Source: Planctomycetota bacterium
GTDB lineage: Bacteria > Planctomycetota > SZUA-567 > H5-PLA8
Reading direction: 5' to 3'
Length of the DNA: 5,690 bases
Assembly: GCA_025355035.1 (NCBI GenBank)
Contig: JANXLS010000919.1
Coordinates: 1 to 5,690 of the forward strand
Shown here: piece by piece, positions 1 through 5,530 of the stretch
Numbering within the stretch: position 1 is the first letter of the stretch
Layout of the letters: every line of letters begins with the position of its first letter
Translations under genes and position numbers: made by a program
The notes under the pieces: generated by a model
Seen by the model: only the letters and a program-made list of their open reading frames with translations
Database searches by the model: none
What the model was told of the DNA's origin: nothing

Positions 1-151
1 CGCCTTGCCGATCCGGATCTTCCCAAACTCTGCATGCGCCGGATTGATCAGCCAATTCTACATCCGCAACGCAGGACCGGACAACAAGCCTGCGCCGACA
101 CCGGTAGTCGTTAAGCCGGGGGCAAAGGCTGTAGTCGAATCGGCGACGTAG
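1..151 (+). CDS. C-terminal end of an unrecognised protein (5' end outside window)
   Basis: An open frame enters from the left edge (codons in phase from base 2) and stops at TAG 149-151, giving the last 49 residues of a protein. Of the three plus-strand frames it has by far the strongest C/G bias at third positions, matching the neighbouring genes; the other two stop at about 54 and 114. The visible tail contains a short moderately hydrophobic stretch (LISQFYI) followed by a Pro/Val/Lys-rich, probably disordered end (PAPTPVVVKPGAK). I recognise no family and assign no function. It is on the same strand as the next gene but 170 nt away, with a large inverted repeat between, so an operon is doubtful. 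Confidence 0.55.
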   Translation, partial: ALPIRIFPNSACAGLISQFYIRNAGPDNKPAPTPVVVKPGAKAVVESAT

Positions 152-160
152 GAAAGGGTC

Positions 161-271
161 TATTTGTCATCTAGTATTTGTCATTTGTGATTTGTCATTT
201 TTAAAGCGTCCGCAACCGCGAGATCCTTTTGAAAATGGCACATATCAAATGCCAAATCACAAATGACAAAT
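161..271. repeat. Inverted repeat with 25-nt arms, built from an 8-mer at 14-nt spacing
   Basis: The left arm (176-200) and right arm (247-271) are reverse complements at 24 of 25 positions, separated by a 46-nt loop. The 8-mer TTTGTCAT occurs at 163-170, 177-184 and 191-198, exactly 14 nt apart, and its complement pattern recurs in the right arm at 14-nt spacing (ATGCCAAA 249-256, ATGACAAA 263-270). The element is much more AT-rich than the flanking genes and lies wholly between the upstream stop and the likely start of the cysteine desulfurase. From memory, similar TGTCATTTGT-type palindromes are dispersed in genomes of planctomycete-like environmental bacteria; that is recall, not a search. 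It could form a long hairpin in RNA or be a non-autonomous mobile element. Confidence 0.8.
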
Positions 272-321
272 GCCTTTGTCGTCTCCATGAATTTCCGTAT
301 TTAATCCGCCACCCTGAAAAA

Positions 322-1485
322 ATGAAAATGATTTATCTCGATAACGCCGCAACCAGTTGGCCCAAACCGCCCGAAGTCTTTGACGCGATGAACTTGTTCA
401 TGCGCGATCTTGGCGGAAATCCTGGACGCTCGGGTCATCGCATGGCCACGGGCGCCGAAGCCATGATCGGCGAATGCCGCAACGCCGTGAGCAAATTCTT
501 CGGACTCAACGATCCGGCCGGTTGTGTCTTCACGTTGAACTGCACTGACGCGCTGAACATAGCGATTAAAGGCGTCGTCAAGCAGGGCGATCATGTCATC
601 ACGACGGCTCTCGAACACAATTCGATCAGCCGCCCGTTGCAGCAGATGGCCGACAGCGGCTTCATCACGCTCACGCGCGTGGTTCCGGAGATCGAAAAAG
701 GCGCGTGGCACGTCGAAGAAATCACGAAAGAATTGCGCTCTAACACGAGGCTCGTCGCGCTCACGCATTGCGCCAACGTGACCGGGGTGATCAACCCGAT
801 CGAAGCGCTCGGAGCCGCGTTGCGCGCTGCGAATCCGAAGATCCTGTTCCTCGTTGACGCGGCCCAATCCGCCGGCATTGTCCCGATTAATATGGAGACG
901 GGCAACATCGACTTCCTGGCGTTCCCGGGTCATAAAGCGCTCTACGCGCCGACGGGCACCGGAGCGCTTTTGATCGGACCGCGCGTCCGCGGCGAAGAGT
1001 TGAATTGCTTTCGCGAAGGCGGCACCGGCGGCGACAGCGCCAGTCCGCTCCAGCCGATCGAACTTCCGCACCGGCTCGAAGGCGGCACACCCAACACGAT
1101 GGGCATCGCCGGCATGCTCGCCGGGATTCGCTTTTTGAACAAGCAGGGCCCGGCCAAAATTCTCGAACACGAACGCGCGATCGTCAAACGCTTCATCGAC
1201 GCCTTCAGTGCCGACAAGCGATTCACGATTTACGGCACGACGGACCTCTCGCGCAAAGTCGGTGCGCTCTCGATCACGATCAAGGATCGCGACAACGCCG
1301 AGACGGCCAGCATCCTCGATCAGGCCTTCGAGATCGCTGTTCGCCCGGGCCTGCATTGCGCGCCGTACACGCACAAACACCTCGGCACTTTTCCGACGGG
1401 GACGCTTCGTGTCGCGCCGGGATTCTTTACGACGCTTGAAGAAGCCGACACCGCTATACACGCGTTGCAGGAAATCGCGTCGTAA
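322..1485 (+). CDS. Cysteine desulfurase-like aminotransferase class V enzyme (TIGR01977-type)
   Basis: This is a PLP-dependent fold-type I enzyme of about 387 residues, the usual length for the family. Such enzymes take sulfur from L-cysteine (or selenium from selenocysteine), releasing alanine and leaving a persulfide on a cysteine. Visible landmarks, counted from the ATG at 322, are the N-terminal YLDNAATSWPKP motif, GNPGRSGH, His99 in the EHNS motif that stacks on PLP, Asp179 and Gln182 in LVDAAQSAG, the Schiff-base Lys205 in PGHK, GGTPNT at 254-259, the sulfur-accepting Cys346 in GLHCAP, and Arg363 in GTLRVAPG. The frame is open back to a TTG at 229, but that stretch lies over the inverted repeat and reads as non-family sequence, whereas the family begins at MIYLDNAAT; ATG 322 or ATG 328 is therefore preferred. 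No clear Shine-Dalgarno precedes either. No suf/isc scaffold genes are adjacent, so the in vivo acceptor is unknown. Confidence 0.93.
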   Translation: MKMIYLDNAATSWPKPPEVFDAMNLFMRDLGGNPGRSGHRMATGAEAMIGECRNAVSKFFGLNDPAGCVFTLNCTDALNIAIKGVVKQGDHVITTALEHNSISRPLQQMADSGFITLTRVVPEIEKGAWHVEEITKELRSNTRLVALTHCANVTGVINPIEALGAALRAANPKILFLVDAAQSAGIVPINMETGNIDFLAFPGHKALYAPTGTGALLIGPRVRGEELNCFREGGTGGDSASPLQPIELPHRLEGGTPNTMGIAGMLAGIRFLNKQGPAKILEHERAIVKRFIDAFSADKRFTIYGTTDLSRKVGALSITIKDRDNAETASILDQAFEIAVRPGLHCAPYTHKHLGTFPTGTLRVAPGFFTTLEEADTAIHALQEIAS

Positions 1486-1487
1486 TG

Positions 1488-1563
1488 TTGTGGTGCAGGC
1501 GTCCCGCCTGCCCGTCATCGCGACATTTTTTTGAGACATGCAGGCGGGACGCCTGCACTACAA
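1488..1563. repeat. REPIN-like pair of small hairpins in inverted orientation
   Basis: Two 24-nt arms (1488-1511 and 1540-1563) are reverse complements with one mismatch; the inner 19 bases (GTGCAGGCGTCCCGCCTGC at 1493-1511) are a perfect inverted copy of 1540-1558. Each arm is also a small hairpin by itself: GCAGGCG and CGCCTGC separated by 3 nt (1495-1511 and 1540-1556). Two palindromic units facing each other across a 28-nt spacer is the architecture of REP doublets/REPINs moved by RAYT transposases. The spacer contains a run of seven T (1526-1532) but not directly after a stem, so it is not a classic terminator, although the structure could attenuate read-through from the upstream gene. 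No RAYT gene is in the window. Confidence 0.8.
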
Positions 1564-1581
1564 TTGGCGTAAACCACCCGC

Positions 1582-2823
1582 ATGACAGCGCCGAATCCCA
1601 ACAGCTTCGCCATCACGAATCGCCGCCTCAGCCGCCTGCTTGCATTTCTGTCCATGTTCCTCGTTGCAGTCGTCGTTCTTGCCGTTGGGTCGCACAAACA
1701 ATGGTTCGGCCCGGGCCCCGCAACAACCTTCTACGATCCCAAAGGAATCCTGACCGGTCCCGGTACGTTTCTCGTGCTGATCGGTGCCGCGCTCGCCGCG
1801 TTGCTGCTGTTCGTTGCGTACAAAAAATGGACGCTCAAGGGCACGATGGAGAACCCATCCGCGGCATTGAAGACAGACGAGAACGCACTGCGGGCGCTTA
1901 CGGAATGGCTCGCGCTCGACGTGCTGAATGCGGCTCCGAACACAGCCACTCCCTCGCGCGTCGAAGGCCATTTTCGCAACCGCGCGCTCCGTATCGAACG
2001 CATTGAAGTCAACGGCAGCGCGCGGGTGCGCTTAACCATTCAAACGGCATCATCCCTTGCGCTGAAAGTCTGGTGGCTCGGGAAAATGCGAGCGGATGTT
2101 GACGGCCCGCGCGAAAGCTCCGCCTTCGCAACCGCCGATCCTCAATTCGAAAACTGTTGCGCATGGCAAGCGTCGGCTCCCAACGACGCGCTCGCTTTTC
2201 TCAATCGAAGCGACGTAACCGGAACGCTGCACCGCGTCTGCTTTATCTCCGGACGCAACGAAAACGGCGACGACATCGGCGTCACGTTCGAACGCGATCG
2301 CATCGTGTTGATCACGCGCATGCCATCGCGCGAATTTATGCATGCGACGTCGGCGCTGGTGCTGCTGCAAGACCTCGTCTTCCTCGCGGACGCCGCCGAA
2401 AGCAAATCCACGCATTCGATTCTTGCCGGGACAGTCGCATTCGGAAAGGAGCTCGGCGATCCAACTTCCGCGGCGCCGCTTCAAAAAAAATCAGCGATCA
2501 TGAGCTTTCTGAGTTGTCTGATGTTCATCGTTTTCATTCTCGTCCCGCTCGCAGCGATGTGGATCGCCGGGTCGTACTATTGCGCCAAAGCGCTCGACAT
2601 GTCCGCTGGAATGATCTGCTTTTTTCTGCCGGTGCTGCTGCTGGCGATCTTCGTATTCACACGTCCGACCGCTCCCGAAAACGATGCTGACGCGGCCAAC
2701 GACATCGATACCGTGCGCGCCGCCGCATTAAAATTTTGGGAAGAAACGCTTCGAACCGATCCCGATTCCGCCCGGTTATTGGATATTTATGAACGACGAC
2801 TCCGAGAACTCAAAGAAGCCTAG
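1582..2823 (+). CDS. Uncharacterised four-helix membrane protein
   Basis: A 413-residue protein whose function I do not recognise. It has two predicted membrane helices near the N-terminus (about residues 18-36 and 60-80), a polar region of about 225 residues, two more helices (about 306-330 and 341-360), and a charged C-terminal tail of about 50 residues (DNDIDTV-type acidic start, then an amphipathic stretch ending in ERRLRELKEA). An even helix count puts both termini and, depending on orientation, the large middle domain on defined sides; KKW after helix 2 favours a cytoplasmic middle domain by the positive-inside rule. The segment around residues 184-270 (ADPQFENCC, then LAFLNRSDV, then alternating strands and a helix) faintly recalls uncharacterised bacterial domains with a DPxFD motif, which is weak recall only. 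The ATG at 1582 lacks a Shine-Dalgarno sequence. The 3' end overlaps the squalene synthase gene by 35 nt, implying co-transcription and probably coupled translation. Confidence 0.85.
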   Translation: MTAPNPNSFAITNRRLSRLLAFLSMFLVAVVVLAVGSHKQWFGPGPATTFYDPKGILTGPGTFLVLIGAALAALLLFVAYKKWTLKGTMENPSAALKTDENALRALTEWLALDVLNAAPNTATPSRVEGHFRNRALRIERIEVNGSARVRLTIQTASSLALKVWWLGKMRADVDGPRESSAFATADPQFENCCAWQASAPNDALAFLNRSDVTGTLHRVCFISGRNENGDDIGVTFERDRIVLITRMPSREFMHATSALVLLQDLVFLADAAESKSTHSILAGTVAFGKELGDPTSAAPLQKKSAIMSFLSCLMFIVFILVPLAAMWIAGSYYCAKALDMSAGMICFFLPVLLLAIFVFTRPTAPENDADAANDIDTVRAAALKFWEETLRTDPDSARLLDIYERRLRELKEA

Positions 2824-3877
2824 CGTACCCGGAGCGACGCGCGCCGAATTGCTCGGCAGCCTGCTCAAGAACGTCTCGCGCTCGTTCTACCTGACGCTCC
2901 GCGTTCTCCCCGCGGGACTGCGCGAACCCGTCGGCCTGGCGTACCTCCTTGCGCGGGCCGCCGACACCGTCGCCGACACGGAGTTGATCGCGCCCGAACG
3001 CCGCCTCGAATTGCTTCTCGCGCTACGAGCGCAAGTCAACGGCTCGACCGGCACGGTCGCGCATGACATCGCCGCAGAACTCAGCGTACACAATTCCAAT
3101 CCGCACGAACGCGCGCTGCTCCAATCGCTCGAACCCGCGATTGCATTGCTCAATGAGTTCAGTGCTTCCGACACGTTTGAAATACGCCGCGTCGTTACGA
3201 CGCTCACTGAAGGTATGGAATTCGATCTTCGGACGTTTCCCAGCGAGACGTCCGGGCAATTGACGGCGCTGAAAAATCTCGACGAACTCGAACGCTACAC
3301 GTATCTCGTAGCTGGCTGCGTCGGCGATTTCTGGACGCGCATGTCCATCGCCCACGAGCCGAAATTGCGAGAATGGAACACGGCAGATGACAAGTGCGTC
3401 CGTGGTATCCGATTCGGCATGGCGCTGCAATACACCAACGTTCTGCGCGACGTTTCGAAAGACCTGCGCATCGGCCGCTGCTATTTCCCGGACGAGCTTT
3501 TAAAGGCGCACAGCATCACTCCCAACGATCTGCTTGATCCGCAGAACAGCGCCAAAGCCCGGCCGGTTCTGGTCAACTTGATACGCACCGCGTTGGAACA
3601 TTTCGACGAGGCGCGTCGTTACCTTTTGTCAATCCCGCGCACCTGCGTTCGATTGCGCCTCGCGTGTCTCTGGCCAATTCTGATCGGCCTCCCGACACTC
3701 GAAAAACTGGGCCAAAACGCCGATTGGCTCGACCCCAAGAAGCCCTCGAAGATTTCACGCGGCCATGTGAAACGCATCCTGGTATTTTCTTTTTTGGCGG
3801 TGGGATCAAATCGTGTGTTGGGATGGTGGATTGCGAAACAGATGAACGCCGTTCGCGCGAGTTTCGGCATGGTTTAA
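2789..3877 (+). CDS. Squalene/phytoene synthase family protein, probably squalene synthase
   Basis: A 362-residue trans-isoprenyl diphosphate synthase-fold enzyme, expected to join two farnesyl diphosphates head-to-head via presqualene diphosphate to give squalene (EC 2.5.1.21). Signatures: SRSFYLTLRVLP at 30-41; the first aspartate motif DTVAD at 59-63; YTYLVAGCVGDFWTRM at 170-185, the VGxFWT pattern typical of squalene rather than phytoene synthases; and the second motif in NVLRDVSKDLRIGRCYFP, with Asp221 and Asp225 as the Mg-diphosphate ligands. The segment RLRLACLWPILIGLPTL (288-304) is also family-typical. A hydrophobic C-terminal stretch (about 331-349) could peripherally anchor it in the membrane where its substrate partitions. 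It has a whole-family length, so it is not the split HpnC/HpnD type. The start at 2789 lies inside the preceding gene with no good Shine-Dalgarno, consistent with translational coupling; the first 18 residues are not conserved. Phytoene or dehydrosqualene synthesis is the alternative. Confidence 0.92.
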   Translation: MNDDSENSKKPSVPGATRAELLGSLLKNVSRSFYLTLRVLPAGLREPVGLAYLLARAADTVADTELIAPERRLELLLALRAQVNGSTGTVAHDIAAELSVHNSNPHERALLQSLEPAIALLNEFSASDTFEIRRVVTTLTEGMEFDLRTFPSETSGQLTALKNLDELERYTYLVAGCVGDFWTRMSIAHEPKLREWNTADDKCVRGIRFGMALQYTNVLRDVSKDLRIGRCYFPDELLKAHSITPNDLLDPQNSAKARPVLVNLIRTALEHFDEARRYLLSIPRTCVRLRLACLWPILIGLPTLEKLGQNADWLDPKKPSKISRGHVKRILVFSFLAVGSNRVLGWWIAKQMNAVRASFGMV

Positions 3878-3917
3878 TTGAGCAGCGCGCAGTTAGCGAG
3901 ACATTCCTCTCACCCCG

Positions 3918-3959
3918 CGCATGAGTACATGCGTCGCCCCTCTCCTCGACAGGAGAGGG
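3918..3959. terminator. Two tandem hairpins between convergent genes; likely bidirectional terminator
   Basis: The second hairpin has a perfect 9-bp stem, CCCTCTCCT (3938-3946) with AGGAGAGGG (3951-3959), closed by a 4-nt loop CGAC. Just upstream is a 6-bp hairpin, CGCATG (3918-3923) with CATGCG (3928-3933), loop AGTA. They sit in the 128-nt gap where the plus-strand squalene synthase gene (stop at 3877) and the minus-strand esterase gene (stop at 4006) converge. There is no T tract on either side, so it is not a canonical intrinsic terminator. The CTCTCACCCC at 3907-3916 plus CCCTCTCC...GGAGAGGG resembles a dispersed repeat I recall from many environmental genomes, so it may also be a repeat element serving as a terminator. 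Confidence 0.5.
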
Positions 3960-4005
3960 CAACGGCGGCGACTGGCATTGCTCGCTGGGACGGAAAACGT
4001 TGGAT

Positions 4006-4890
4006 TCAATTCGGCTTTGGGTGCGCTTTAAAAAAATCCCAGATCGTTTCGCTTGCGTCAAAATCGCGGCACAGCTTCCCGATCCGTTCTTCCGGCAGGT
4101 ACTGTGGGCCGTTGGGCCAGGTGTGTCCGCCGCCATCGACGCGGTACAGCCAGACTTCGGAATCGTCGCGGCCGCCGCTCCATTTGGAGACGAAGACGTG
4201 GCACCCGTCGTCGAATTCTTGGTCCGGAATTTCGCTGACGACAGGCGTCTTGCGGCAGCCATTTTTTTCGATCCAGACCTGCACGGCTTTGTCGGTGTCG
4301 ATGATGCTGCCGCGATCGCCGCCCTGAACTTTTCCGCCGTGATAGAACACGATCGGGTCGGCGGTGCCTTGAATGATCAACACGGATACCGGTTCGCTCG
4401 GATGGAAGTTCGCGGCGACGGGTTCAGCAATCCCGCCAACAACCGGAGCGATCGCGGCGATGCGGTGCGTTATGCGCGCGGCGAGGTAATGCGACATCAT
4501 CCCGCCGTTCGAAATGCCCGTTGAATAAATCCGGCGCGGATCGATGGGATGCTTCGCGTTAATCGCGGCGAACATGTCTTCGACGAACGCGACGTCGTCG
4601 ACGTTATCCGAGTGCGGGGCCAAATCGGCACCTGTTCGGCCGTCGTTGAAATTGTGCCCCACGCCATCGGGGTACGCGACTATGAACTTTTCGCGAAAGG
4701 CGATGCGACTGAACTTCGACATCCCTTCGGCTTCGAGCGCATTGCTGCCGCCGCCGTGGAAAACAAAGACCAGCGGAACGGGGGGGTCGTTGGGAAGCGA
4801 GTCGGGAATGTACAGGCGATAGGTGCGTTTCAAGCCGCCGGATTCCAACGATTCCGCGCGCGATCGCGACGGGGTCATGATGTTTGGCAT
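4006..4890 (-). CDS. LpqC/polyhydroxybutyrate depolymerase-like esterase (alpha/beta hydrolase, CE1-like)
   Basis: A 294-residue alpha/beta-hydrolase of the COG3509 (LpqC, feruloyl esterase/PHB depolymerase) type, expected to hydrolyse ester bonds in a polyester, polysaccharide side chain or similar; the substrate cannot be read from the sequence. Counted from the ATG at 4890, it shows the opening GGLKRTYRLYIPDSL, the oxyanion-hole motif HGGGSN (45-50), the nucleophile Ser127 in GISNGGM, Asp178 in GTADP, and His256 in GGGHTWPNG. Cys212, Cys230 and Cys274 are present; the first two sit where secreted relatives often carry a disulfide. Unlike most relatives it has no signal peptide from this start. 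An ATG at 4935 would add 15 residues, overlap the upstream gene by 37 nt and still give no signal peptide, so 4890 is preferred, 8 nt after the upstream stop. No Shine-Dalgarno is visible, consistent with re-initiation from the upstream gene. Confidence 0.9.
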   Translation of the reverse strand: MPNIMTPSRSRAESLESGGLKRTYRLYIPDSLPNDPPVPLVFVFHGGGSNALEAEGMSKFSRIAFREKFIVAYPDGVGHNFNDGRTGADLAPHSDNVDDVAFVEDMFAAINAKHPIDPRRIYSTGISNGGMMSHYLAARITHRIAAIAPVVGGIAEPVAANFHPSEPVSVLIIQGTADPIVFYHGGKVQGGDRGSIIDTDKAVQVWIEKNGCRKTPVVSEIPDQEFDDGCHVFVSKWSGGRDDSEVWLYRVDGGGHTWPNGPQYLPEERIGKLCRDFDASETIWDFFKAHPKPN

Positions 4891-4898
4891 GGAAAAAT

Positions 4899-5402
4899 TC
4901 AGCCCATTGCCAGGCGCTTTTGGATGTCTTCCCACGGCGCGCTGTAGGCCTTCACTTCCGACGCGGTGAGCGATTCGATGTGACGCAGCAGGTTCTTTGT
5001 GTTGGGATTGGAGAAGGCGACGCAGAGCAGTTTGCCCAGTTTCTCAAAGGCGACCGCTTCGTGCTGGCGGCAGAATTCCAGGTCGAGCAGATGCTGGATT
5101 TCGTTCGATACCGGGAAGAAGCGCAGGTACACGCGCGGGGCCGTTTCCTGCTGGCGCAAGGCTGCGGCGAGCACGTCGGAGCTCAAACCGAATTCTTCGC
5201 GCAAAATCCGCCCCAAGGGCTTGAAGGATTTGCGCTGCAACAGCAACGCGGCATCAATCTGCTCGCGGGTCAAGGCGTTGGCTCGAACGAGAATTTTTCC
5301 CAACGGCTCGCTCTCGCGCTTGGATTCCGGCGACGTGTGCGCGGCATCCGGTTGAGCGGAGGAGGAGGGTCGGACGGGAGGGATTCGGCGCGGCGCTGGC
5401 AT
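4899..5402 (-). CDS. Stand-alone T2SSE_N/MshEN-type domain protein (PilB/GspE N-terminal-like)
   Basis: A 167-residue protein resembling only the N-terminal part of type II secretion/type IV pilus assembly ATPases. After a Pro/Ser/Arg-rich, probably disordered lead of about 33 residues it has two helical repeats of the LGxxLVxxxxLTxxQxxxALxxQ kind: 34-56 (LGKILV...ALTREQIDAALLLQ) and 63-85 (LGRILREEFGLSSDVLAAAL). A C-terminal part (about 96-163) then follows the T2SSE_N pattern (FFPVSNEI..., LCVAFSNPNTKNLL, ASEVKAY, ending in IQKRL). There is no Walker A, Walker B or tetracysteine region, and the stop is genuine rather than a visible frameshift: the next frame is the unrelated esterase. MshEN domains in relatives bind cyclic-di-GMP, so a regulatory or adaptor role is possible but inferred. 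The ATG at 5402 is the only Met before the repeats; no Shine-Dalgarno precedes it. Confidence 0.82.
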   Translation of the reverse strand: MPAPRRIPPVRPSSSAQPDAAHTSPESKRESEPLGKILVRANALTREQIDAALLLQRKSFKPLGRILREEFGLSSDVLAAALRQQETAPRVYLRFFPVSNEIQHLLDLEFCRQHEAVAFEKLGKLLCVAFSNPNTKNLLRHIESLTASEVKAYSAPWEDIQKRLAMG

Positions 5403-5530
5403 TGAATGATATGTAACACTCTTGTGGTAAAATACAATCGAAAGAATTCAATTGATGTTGAGGGGGGTGTATAACCGGACTTGCGCTCAAAAAATGCCGA
5501 TAACTGAATTGGGGGAGTCAGGAGTTTGGG
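5403..5530. promoter_or_regulatory. Divergent intergenic region with a candidate plus-strand extended -10 promoter
   Basis: This 128-nt AT-richer gap separates the minus-strand T2SSE_N gene from the plus-strand gene at 5531, so promoters for both are expected here. The best plus-strand candidate is an extended -10, TG at 5425-5426 followed by TAAAAT at 5428-5433, with an overlapping TACAAT at 5433-5438; no good -35 is seen. For the minus strand, the complement offers TTGTAT (5437-5432) and TACATA (5415-5410) at 16-nt spacing, which would give a nearly leaderless transcript; this is weak. The part from 5461 starts with a G run and could instead be the left end of a mobile element. Confidence 0.3.
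5520..5524 (+). promoter_or_regulatory. Strong Shine-Dalgarno sequence for the gene at 5531
   Basis: AGGAG lies 6 nt before the ATG at 5531, an ideal spacing. It fixes the start of the downstream gene and stands out because none of the other genes in the window has a recognisable ribosome binding site. Confidence 0.75.

Noticed and set aside
163..198. Three TTGTCA sequences that could be -35 boxes for the desulfurase gene, or direct repeats of a CRISPR-like array.
   Set aside because: They arise from the repeat unit itself; the only -10 at correct spacing (TTAAAG, 201-206) matches poorly. Units of 8 nt with 6-nt spacers are far too short for CRISPR.
229..321. N-terminal extension of the cysteine desulfurase from TTG at 229.
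   Set aside because: The extension translates one arm of the inverted repeat and precedes the family's usual start (MIYLDNAAT), so it is untranslated leader.
1526..1532. Run of seven T as an intrinsic terminator for the desulfurase gene.
   Set aside because: It is 14 nt beyond the first small hairpin and lies in the loop of the larger one, so it does not form the stem-then-T-tract arrangement.
301..1539. A 412-codon open frame on the minus strand opposite the cysteine desulfurase gene.
   Set aside because: It is Arg- and Asp-rich without recognisable motifs and is a typical antisense shadow of a gene with strong C/G bias at third positions; the plus strand encodes all family motifs. Its N-terminal part also arises from the REPIN-like repeat (CRRDACTT-type sequence).
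1485..2006. Plus-strand 173-codon frame starting at the end of the desulfurase gene and overlapping the membrane protein gene.
   Set aside because: It begins inside the REPIN-like repeat and continues as an Arg-rich out-of-frame reading of the membrane protein gene; there is no hydrophobic or motif content to support it.
4000..4524. Plus-strand open frame opposite the esterase gene.
   Set aside because: It is the complement of the catalytic part of the LpqC-like esterase, which has a full Ser-Asp-His set on the minus strand.
4884..5405. Plus-strand 173-codon frame opposite the T2SSE_N-like gene.
   Set aside because: Its sequence has no family features, while the minus strand shows two clear MshEN-type repeats and the T2SSE_N C-terminal pattern.
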